A DNA stretch of 36,421 nucleotides from a virus: positions 1 to 36,421 of IMG/VR virus record IMGVR_UViG_3300047550_003227. One strand, written 5' to 3'. A program made the position numbers and the translations under genes. Under the pieces are notes generated by a model. That model had not been told where the DNA came from. It was given only the letters and a program-made list of their open reading frames with translations, and searched no databases. This document shows positions 29,999-36,421 of this stretch, piece by piece (the first letter of the stretch is position 1; every line of letters starts with the position of its first letter).

Positions 29999-30859
29999 CT
30001 AAGCTAACTGCAATTTGAGAAATTCCAAGTAGAGCCGCTTGGCTTCGTCCTCTGGCTTTGGCTTGCCATCTGGCTCACATCCCATTTCGTCTGCCATTTT
30101 GCGCAGCCTGCCACACGCCTTCTCGAGATCGTCGGCCATTGCCGCGCACATCTCGCCGTGCGTAGGATTTGCTTTGCGTCCCTGTGATTTGCGAAGATCA
30201 GAGATCTCTCTGATTCGCGTCTCCAATCCCTCAACCGCAGTCAGCACGGCTCGGGAATGATCGTCAAATGACAAGCCAGTAAGCGACTTGGCATCTGTGA
30301 TGATTGCTTTGTCGTTCGCCGGTACGGTAACCGGCGAATACTCGTATAATTTGAGCTTTTTCAGCAAGTACACCTTGTCGAGGCCCATTTCGTCATAATC
30401 AGCCATGGCTTTCATCTGCATCTCGAGGGGCACGCCATAACTAGCCATCTTCGTGGCCATGCCTGCTTTATCGGTTACCTCATACTCTTGCACCTGATAA
30501 CCAATCGACAGCCGCTTGACCACGCCATCACGAATAAGGGTCATGGCGTCCATGCCCTTCTGGGTGCGGCTGATCCTCGAGCGGGTCATCAGTCCATAGC
30601 CGTCTTCTTTGGCCTCGACCGGTACGCCGATAGGGGTCATCCAGTCGTGTTGCCAGCAGACAACGCCATCGCCCAGAAATCGCGGCAGATCACCAGCGAA
30701 CGCGCCCGGAAGGATCATGTCACCTGACTTATCAATGTTGAGAATGGCCGCGGCATAGCCGGTAAACTCGCCCGCATACTGGCCATTGTCTATCATCTCC
30801 GCCGCTTTCACTTCAAAGTTCAGCGTCTTGTGTTGAATGCTATCAAACCGCTTTTCCAT
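29999..30859 (-). CDS. HK97-family prohead protease
   Basis: 286 residues. A herpesvirus-like serine protease fold: FTGYAAAILNIDKSGDMILPGAF start, His71 in CWQHDW, and the nucleophile Ser118 in KRLSIGYQ. This enzyme cleaves the capsid delta-domain during maturation. Residues 200-286 are an extra helical tail (TRIREISDLRKSQGRKANPTHGEMCAAM), longer than the minimal family, perhaps an internal scaffold. The ATG overlaps the portal stop as TAATG. Confidence 0.9.
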   Translation of the reverse strand: MEKRFDSIQHKTLNFEVKAAEMIDNGQYAGEFTGYAAAILNIDKSGDMILPGAFAGDLPRFLGDGVVCWQHDWMTPIGVPVEAKEDGYGLMTRSRISRTQKGMDAMTLIRDGVVKRLSIGYQVQEYEVTDKAGMATKMASYGVPLEMQMKAMADYDEMGLDKVYLLKKLKLYEYSPVTVPANDKAIITDAKSLTGLSFDDHSRAVLTAVEGLETRIREISDLRKSQGRKANPTHGEMCAAMADDLEKACGRLRKMADEMGCEPDGKPKPEDEAKRLYLEFLKLQLA

Positions 30860-33303
30860 TATTCGCCCTCATCCAATTTGTCCATTCGCGCAACCTTTGC
30901 CTTGCTCCACGTGAAGCCCGGATCTCCGCCCCACAATGCCCACGCAATGCGCCCCGCTGACGGGTAGCCATCCTCACCCGGGGAGAAGCCTTGTCCTTGC
31001 TTGTCGACTTCGTGACGGCTGAAGAATGAATACATCCTGCGCACTGTACGCGGGGAAAGCTCCTTGCCGTTGCTGATGTCTCTGGCCCTTGCTACGCCCA
31101 CCGCAGTTCCGCCACGGTTGAACTCTTTGCGCCAAGCCAAGCCACGCTCCGCTTCCGCCTTCATTCCTGCTGTGGGTTTCAGGTCGATCTCCACGCCACG
31201 ATAGAGGGCCTTAAACTCGGTCGCTACTACGGGGATGTGTACGCATCGACACTGCGCCCCGCCAGCGCAATCCGGATTAGGGACGGCTGGGATCTCACCC
31301 AGCTGGCCGCCAATGCCGTCAGCATCGCCGCACGGCTGGCAGGTGTTGTTGTCGAGGACCGCGCTATAGACCAGATACTCGATGCTGTCGGCTTTCTCTT
31401 CGATCTCGGCATCACGTCCCTGAGATAGTGCCCAGTTGGTAGCCTCGCTTGCTGATCGCGTGATGTAGGCCGTTGATCCCGTGGCCATCGTCTCACGCAC
31501 GGTCGAGGCAACGGGCCGGTCCAACAAAGCGGCAGAAATCGCCGCGCCCGTGCCTCGAGCCTGGACATCGTTGGCGATCCTCGAGACGATCGCTCCCGCC
31601 ATCGTGCGAAAGATGTTCTGATCAGGGCGTGCTGACTGGTCACCAATATCAGTCACGCCCTGATTCCGGATCTCCTCAATTATCAATGACGCTCCACGGA
31701 GGAACAGAGCGGAGAGGAGCCCGAAGACCAAAGTCCTGTCACGGTCAGACGGTGAGACCGTCGCCGCGTAATACTCTGCAGGATCGAGATCAACAAGCGT
31801 GTCGATGATCTCGTCCAGGTACTTGCCACGCAGGGCCAGCAGTGCGCCTTCCATCGAAACCTTGCCCTGCTGATACGCGTCGTCAAGCTGCTTGAGCATC
31901 CTGGCCTCAAGCTCAGTCGGCTGGCGTCGAAGCGTAATGCCGTTCCAGTCGATACCCTTCAATGAGATGTGAGGATGCATGGCCTTTGCAGGGTTGCCCC
32001 CGGCATCCTCACTCACCGGTCCAGGCGGTAGCGTGCCTTGCGGTGAAACTGGCGGCTCTGGCGTCGTGAGAGCCATATCCGGCGTGATCGGCTTGAGGTT
32101 GGCTGGCATCACATAGTAGTCACCAGCGTCCACGGGATCATAACCAAACTGCTCGCGGCATTCGTTGAGAGTCGTCACTCCGCTGGTGAATGCGGCAATG
32201 GCCCGCGCTTCTTTCTCGCCTTGGTTCTCTTGAAGTGCGCGGATCTCTGAAGTATCGAACTCACACTCAACAGCGGTGATATCGCGCTCGAAGTCGATCA
32301 ACAATTGCCGAGTGATAACGCGCTGGAATGTCTCCCAAGTGGGGATCAGACACTCCTCGAAGGCTGACTTCTTCAGGTTGGCCAGGTTGTTATATGTCGA
32401 CGAATCAAGCCCAGCTGACAGCCCCGCCACGATCGCGGGGATACCCAGTGCGCCAGATATGCGCGACTCGGCAAGGTTGGTGATGCTGGCAAAGTCCATC
32501 TGCTTAGGGTCATAACCCATCGGCTGAATGCTGGCCTGGAAGTCGAGGATCAACGGTTCGCCGCGATTGTCTCCGCCGAACTTCCTTTTCCAAGTTTGCT
32601 TGATCTGCTCAGCCTTCTCGAAGGTCATCCCGATGGACTCGGTGGGACTCACCACCACGCCAGGAATTGCCATATTGCGACAGAGAGCCGCAACCCAGAG
32701 CGACACCTCGGTGTCCGTGAAAACTTGCAGCAGAGCGGCTTTGAGCGGGGCCAGACCGTATCGGGGATTCGCGGGGTTTAGCCCATTGCGAAAGTGGACG
32801 ACGTTCTCCACGGGGATGCGCTCAATGGTGCCATTGATGCGCCGCTCGTAGTAGTCGATGAATGCCGATCCGTTGTCCGGCCAGTGTGGTTTGATGCTCC
32901 AGTGCGGTTCATACCAGATCGAGGTGGGCACCCCAAAACCTCGAGCATTGCGCTCCTTGATCCAGTATGCATTGCCATCAAGATGGTAGCTGAGAAGGGT
33001 AGCCGCCCATAACGACTGCGTATCATATCCCACGTTGGGATTCTCGAGCAGTCGCTCCAAAGGATGGCCGTCAATCGTCTCGTCACCTTCGGCCCCCTCG
33101 CGGTATACCTCGAACTCCGCCTGGATAAAATTGCGTTGAATCCAGGCCAGTGTGTTGATGACCGCTGAGTTTGCGATGGGGTCGGTGTTCTCGTATGGGA
33201 AGGTACGGGGAGCCATCGACAAGAACGAGCCGCCTCGATGCGTCATATTCGACGGGTAACGAAAGGCGGTGGATGCGGCTTTAATTCTGTCTAGTATGCC
33301 CAT
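30859..33303 (-). CDS. Portal protein fused to MuF-like head morphogenesis domain
   Basis: 814 residues; ordinary HK97 portals are about 400-500. Residues 1-about 405 are an HK97-family portal: AVINTLAWIQRNFIQAEFEV, HPLERLLENPN, YHLDGNAYW, GLAPLKAALL, SRISGALGIPAIVAGL and the C-terminal wing. Residues 405-440 form a Pro/Gly linker. Residues about 455-695 are a MuF-like domain: helices, a YITRSASEATNWA segment, then Cys655-x2-Cys658 and CRCVHIP with the motif DNNTCQPCGDADG. Residues about 696-814 form a third domain ending PSAGRIAWALWGGDPG. The ring of 12 subunits forms the packaging channel; fused MuF domains would sit inside the head. Confidence 0.9.
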   Translation of the reverse strand: MGILDRIKAASTAFRYPSNMTHRGGSFLSMAPRTFPYENTDPIANSAVINTLAWIQRNFIQAEFEVYREGAEGDETIDGHPLERLLENPNVGYDTQSLWAATLLSYHLDGNAYWIKERNARGFGVPTSIWYEPHWSIKPHWPDNGSAFIDYYERRINGTIERIPVENVVHFRNGLNPANPRYGLAPLKAALLQVFTDTEVSLWVAALCRNMAIPGVVVSPTESIGMTFEKAEQIKQTWKRKFGGDNRGEPLILDFQASIQPMGYDPKQMDFASITNLAESRISGALGIPAIVAGLSAGLDSSTYNNLANLKKSAFEECLIPTWETFQRVITRQLLIDFERDITAVECEFDTSEIRALQENQGEKEARAIAAFTSGVTTLNECREQFGYDPVDAGDYYVMPANLKPITPDMALTTPEPPVSPQGTLPPGPVSEDAGGNPAKAMHPHISLKGIDWNGITLRRQPTELEARMLKQLDDAYQQGKVSMEGALLALRGKYLDEIIDTLVDLDPAEYYAATVSPSDRDRTLVFGLLSALFLRGASLIIEEIRNQGVTDIGDQSARPDQNIFRTMAGAIVSRIANDVQARGTGAAISAALLDRPVASTVRETMATGSTAYITRSASEATNWALSQGRDAEIEEKADSIEYLVYSAVLDNNTCQPCGDADGIGGQLGEIPAVPNPDCAGGAQCRCVHIPVVATEFKALYRGVEIDLKPTAGMKAEAERGLAWRKEFNRGGTAVGVARARDISNGKELSPRTVRRMYSFFSRHEVDKQGQGFSPGEDGYPSAGRIAWALWGGDPGFTWSKAKVARMDKLDEGE

Positions 33304-33324
33304 ACAAGTTTACCCTTACACAGA

Positions 33325-34449
33325 TCACAGAAAAAACTTTTGTGATGCGCTATCAAGTGCGTGTTGAATTCGCGCTTTTGCAATCTCAATATATTCCGCG
33401 TTTTGCTCGATGCCGATAAAGTCGAAGCCCTCGAGCGTCGCCCCTTTGCCGGTGCTACCTGACCCCATAAACGGGTCAAGCACAATGCCCCGCGGAGGCG
33501 TGACAAGGCGGCAAAGATAGCGCATCAGGTCGGTCGGCTTGACAGTGGGGTGAAAGTTCCCGGTGCGCTCACGGTGGTCATGGTCTGGGAACTTTCCCGT
33601 CTCGTCTGGTGACCCGGGACGGGCGCCCTGACGGCGAGCTGAAGCGCGAAGATCCAGGCCCTCATCCCTGTCGCGCTTGCTGGCTTTAGCTGTGTAGAAG
33701 AACCGTGCGGCGGAGCCGGAGCTTGGTGGCTGCCCGTCTGTCGTCACCCGCGCATAGTTCTTGCCGCTCATACAAGTATTCGGTAGCTCGGAGCGCACGC
33801 CGTTCCCGCCTCCACTTGTCGTCATCGGAAACAACCCTACCACCTCATCGCTGCCGTCGTGGATGAAGTTGGCTGGCCAGCGGCCTGCGGGATGGTCTTC
33901 AAATGTGACTTGTCTTCCGACTTTTGCCCTGCCAAGTTGATATACAGGTGGCGAAGTATTACGCGTGTAGGGCTTGAGACCAGAAGCACCACCGCCCTGT
34001 ACCCTGCACCCGTCCACATTTATCGCGCCCGTACCATACTGCTGCACATTGGCCGCTACCGTGCCGACAAGCGGCTTCCGTGCCACTATGATAGGCTCGT
34101 ATGCGGGTTTGAGCGCAGTGCCCCAGCCTTGCCAGTCGCCGGTAAGATTGTGACTTTTTGGAAATCCCGACCCATACACCCACATAATACAGTCGCGAAC
34201 CTCCCATCCAGCGTCTTCGATAGCACACGCCAGCCGGTGGTATGTGCGAGAGCCACCAAAGGCCAGCAGATGCGCCCCCGGCTTGGCTACCCGCAACGCT
34301 TCGCGCCAGAACGCCTCCCCCGGTACGCCGTGATCCCAATCCTTGCCCATAAACGACAAGCCATAAGGCGGATCAGTAACGATGGCGTCAACGCTCTCCG
34401 CCGGAAGCGTCGCCATCTCCTGCAAGCAATCTCCGTGTATTAGCCTCAT
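33325..34449 (-). CDS. DNA methyltransferase, N4/N6 type
   Basis: 374 residues. The catalytic motif IV is DPPY (26-29, in VDAIVTDPPYGLSF); the SAM-binding motif I is DPFMGSGSTG (325-334). The order IV-...-I is that of beta-class N6-adenine or N4-cytosine methyltransferases. A target-recognition insertion spans about 130-290. No restriction enzyme gene accompanies it, so it is an orphan enzyme that may protect phage DNA against host restriction. It lies between large terminase and portal; the start overlaps the previous gene as ATGA. Confidence 0.9.
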   Translation of the reverse strand: MRLIHGDCLQEMATLPAESVDAIVTDPPYGLSFMGKDWDHGVPGEAFWREALRVAKPGAHLLAFGGSRTYHRLACAIEDAGWEVRDCIMWVYGSGFPKSHNLTGDWQGWGTALKPAYEPIIVARKPLVGTVAANVQQYGTGAINVDGCRVQGGGASGLKPYTRNTSPPVYQLGRAKVGRQVTFEDHPAGRWPANFIHDGSDEVVGLFPMTTSGGGNGVRSELPNTCMSGKNYARVTTDGQPPSSGSAARFFYTAKASKRDRDEGLDLRASARRQGARPGSPDETGKFPDHDHRERTGNFHPTVKPTDLMRYLCRLVTPPRGIVLDPFMGSGSTGKGATLEGFDFIGIEQNAEYIEIAKARIQHALDSASQKFFL

Positions 34450-34640
34450 ATATGTTCTTTGTTTACGATGACAAATTCATACTCGATCGGCCAGCTTTCA
34501 ATCTCACGCTCAAGCTCGGCAATTCGCTGATCGCGCTGGGCGATCTGCGCTTCGAGGTAGTCAATCGCCATCCAGGGGTTGAGCTTCTTCATCAGCTTGT
34601 AACGCTTCTCAACTTCTTCTTCGATGCTGGCCATAATCAC
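34446..34640 (-). CDS. Small coiled-coil protein
   Basis: 64 residues from a GTG; an ATG two codons later (34634) is equally possible, and neither has a clear ribosome site. The sequence is a heptad coiled coil (DYLEAQIAQRDQRIAELEREIES) after EEEVEKRYKLMKKLNPW. It overlaps the methyltransferase start as ATGA. Lying between large terminase and methyltransferase, it may be a partner of either; unknown. Confidence 0.6.
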   Translation of the reverse strand: MIMASIEEEVEKRYKLMKKLNPWMAIDYLEAQIAQRDQRIAELEREIESWPIEYEFVIVNKEHI

Positions 34641-34669
34641 CCATCATCTTCGTGGCATCACGAAATTGA

Positions 34670-35899
34670 TCAATACGCCGTCCCCAGGTTGCCCCGCTGA
34701 ACACATTCCCACGCAATTGCTCGAGCAATCACCGTGTCATCGTGGCCGCCATCCGGCGCAGAGTAGCTGACCCGGCCCGTTGTGCTATTGATGCGGCTCT
34801 CGTATGACAGCAGCTCGACGCGCCCCACGGGATCGGGCAGGAACCGGCACTCTTCCCGCTCGAGGGCCAGAGCAAGCGACTGGATCAACGGTGGCTTGGT
34901 GCTGCCCGTCGTCTCAAAGCCCCTGACCGACATCCCTTCACGCTGAAGTGCTTCGAGGTTAGGCGATCCGATGCTGTTGGTTTCCACCATCACGCTCTGC
35001 ACTCCCCACCGCTCAACAATGGCTTTCAACCTGGCCCTCTGGAAAGCCCACTCGATCTTGTTGAAGCGGTCAAGCTCGACCTCCTGCCGGCACGTCGCGC
35101 AGATCACTGAGATCACAGTAAAGTCGTGCTTCTGCCCCCAGTCGACGCCAGCAAAGAGTCGATGCCCCATCCCTTCCGTTCGATGCTGGCCGCTATCAGC
35201 TTTTAGGCAAGCATCGATGTTCCTGAATACCGCGCCGGAGTTTTGCAAGAACTCCGCCAGATACTCTTGCCGGAAGATTTGCTCTGGTAACTCGCGTCTT
35301 GCTGCTTCAATCTCCGCTGGATCTATGTATGGATTTTCGCTGGTTGGCTTTTGCCATGCCTTCCAGTCGGATTGCTGATCGTCAACGCCACGGCTGAAGC
35401 AATCAAAGAAAAAGTCCACGCCTTTTGGAGTCGAGAGCATGAATGCATCGCTGCCCACATAATCGGTCATCGTGGGGCGAATCGCAGCTTGCCAAGAATC
35501 ATAGAGATTGGGCACCATTGCGGCCTCGTCGACAATCACCCGCGCATATTTGCGACCACGAACGCTGTCAGCCGCATCAAGCGACCAGCAATCAATCACG
35601 CCACCGGTGATCAGCTCGACACGATGTTCCTGCCTTGCAACTCGTGTTTGTAGCGGCTTGGTTGTCTGCACGATCTCTTTCCAGACTTCAGCAAGCATTT
35701 TATAGGTGGGACTGAACCAGCTAACCGGATAACCATCAAGCACCTTGTCGATTATCAGGTCAATGCCCAGCATCGTCTTGCCAAACCGACGCCCACAAGC
35801 AAGCACATTGAACCGCCGCGCCTCGTCGATGATCTGCTGTTGCGCAGGGTGAAGAGAGGGAAGTATCACCTCGATGGTCTTACTTGCGGCGGTCTTCAC
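34670..35899 (-). CDS. terL: Terminase large subunit
   Basis: 409 residues from a GTG start, 20 bases inside terS. The ATPase has a Walker A CGRRFGKT (35-42), Walker B VIVDEA with Asp124-Glu125 and a coupling motif LSTPKG. The RNase H-like nuclease has Asp253 (AGVDWG), Glu306 (MVETNS) and Asp387/Asp388 (GGHDDTV). It pumps DNA through the portal and cuts concatemers. The length is a little short for the class. Headful packaging is consistent with the circular map but cannot be shown. Confidence 0.95.
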   Translation of the reverse strand: MKTAASKTIEVILPSLHPAQQQIIDEARRFNVLACGRRFGKTMLGIDLIIDKVLDGYPVSWFSPTYKMLAEVWKEIVQTTKPLQTRVARQEHRVELITGGVIDCWSLDAADSVRGRKYARVIVDEAAMVPNLYDSWQAAIRPTMTDYVGSDAFMLSTPKGVDFFFDCFSRGVDDQQSDWKAWQKPTSENPYIDPAEIEAARRELPEQIFRQEYLAEFLQNSGAVFRNIDACLKADSGQHRTEGMGHRLFAGVDWGQKHDFTVISVICATCRQEVELDRFNKIEWAFQRARLKAIVERWGVQSVMVETNSIGSPNLEALQREGMSVRGFETTGSTKPPLIQSLALALEREECRFLPDPVGRVELLSYESRINSTTGRVSYSAPDGGHDDTVIARAIAWECVQRGNLGTAY

Positions 35900-36287
35900 G
35901 TCTGATCACAACCTCCACGCTCCCCGAATGACTCTGATCAGCTCGCTCGATATATCCACGCTCCTGGCCGATGGTCTTCAAGGTAAAGCATACCGCCCAG
36001 CCCTGCTTTTCACGTACGGCAGACAGCAAGGCATTCTCCGCCTCGTCCAGCATCGTCTGGCGTGAGTCGTCGAGGATCTGCTTCAGCTCGGGATTGGCGT
36101 TGACGTGCTGATGAATTGCATTGCGGGAGATGCCCATGGTCCGGGCAGCGTGTGAGATGTTGCCGTTGGATTCTTGGAGAGCCTGCTTGAGCTTCTCGTC
36201 GTCAACACGCTCATTGGATGGCCGCACCGGGGAACGATGCTTGCTGGCCTTCTTGGTTGATGTTGTAGCCTTCTTCTTTGTTGTCAT
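35880..36287 (-). CDS. terS: Terminase small subunit
   Basis: 135 residues. A basic N-terminal tail (MTTKKKATTSTKKASKHRSP) precedes a helix-turn-helix at about 43-62 (GNISHAARTMGISRNAIHQH) that should recognise the packaging site. Then come an oligomerisation helix (ELKQILDDSRQTMLDEAENALLSAV) and a C-terminal segment that contacts TerL. The gene is directly upstream of TerL with a 20-base overlap, as is typical. Its first 19 codons recur at the other end of the window. Confidence 0.9.
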   Translation of the reverse strand: MTTKKKATTSTKKASKHRSPVRPSNERVDDEKLKQALQESNGNISHAARTMGISRNAIHQHVNANPELKQILDDSRQTMLDEAENALLSAVREKQGWAVCFTLKTIGQERGYIERADQSHSGSVEVVIRREDRRK

Positions 36288-36292
36288 AACTG

Positions 36293-36421
36293 TTAACGCT
36301 TCATGATTTCATCGATCTTGTTTTCGATGCGGTCAAGCCTGGCCTCGATGCCCTCAAGCTCCTTATCAAAAGCTCTAGTAGTCACCAAGTGCCGCATCTC
36401 TTGGCGGATCTCCTCGACCTC
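36293..36421 (-). CDS. C-terminal part of the small membrane coiled-coil protein, variant allele
   Basis: About 42 codons and the stop of the gene seen complete at 65-310, cut by the window end. Relative to that copy there are 11 base differences, all in the 66 bases nearest the window end; ten are synonymous and one changes Asp to Glu. It is the same locus from a related phage genome, joined by assembly, not a gene duplication. Confidence 0.85.
   Translation of the reverse strand, partial: EVEEIRQEMRHLVTTRAFDKELEGIEARLDRIENKIDEIMKR

Overview
This window looks like an essentially complete genome of a tailed bacteriophage with siphovirus architecture: HK97-type head genes, a tape measure protein and lambda-like tail-tip proteins. 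It was assembled as a circular unit of about 36.2 kb. The first 127 bases recur exactly at 36229-36355. After that the two copies diverge (11 differences in 66 bases, 10 of them synonymous), so the two contig ends seem to come from two related phages in one population, as in a metagenomic assembly. The host cannot be named from the sequence. It is a bacterium with Shine-Dalgarno translation and sigma70-like promoters; a lipoprotein and many ATGA/TAATG start-stop overlaps fit this.

Layout. (1) 1-1314, minus strand: the end of the late operon, read as holin-like protein, lipoprotein, two small proteins and then, across the circle, the small terminase. (2) 1373-7576, minus strand: an early/middle operon read right to left, with a replication initiator-like protein, a putative helicase loader, a PD-(D/E)XK nuclease, a DHFR fused to zinc fingers, dCTP deaminase, an HNH endonuclease, a membrane protein and a two-HTH DNA-binding protein. 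(3) 7577-8779: a regulatory island with a 157-nt attenuator-like leader, a 47-codon gene, a terminator, about 420 nt of densely structured probable non-coding RNA, a leaderless HTH regulator and a divergent promoter pair. (4) 8780-13494, plus strand: twelve or thirteen mostly small early genes, including a putative RecT/Redbeta-like annealing protein and a Gp157-family protein. (5) 13487-36287, minus strand: the virion module, from small and large terminase through DNA methyltransferase, portal, prohead protease, major capsid protein, connectors, tail tube, tail chaperones and tape measure to the tail tip.

How it works together. Divergent transcription from about 8.6-8.7 kb appears to be controlled by a small HTH protein, and three promoters share an extended -35 block. 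Rightward transcription makes recombination and host-interaction proteins. Leftward transcription from about 7734 makes replication and nucleotide-pool proteins but must pass an intrinsic terminator in its own leader. No integrase, DNA polymerase, DnaB-type helicase or endolysin is recognisable. Replication therefore probably relies on host enzymes, and any lysogeny would be extrachromosomal.

Most unusual features: a cluster of eight perfect CCACNNGTGG palindromes (consensus TTGCCACNNGTGGCAA) in 0.7 kb beside the DNA-binding protein gene; the structured RNA island with a linker-free cloverleaf; the attenuator with two mutually exclusive folds; and several gene fusions (gpL-gpJ tail tip, portal-MuF, DHFR-zinc finger, methyltransferase-glycosyltransferase).
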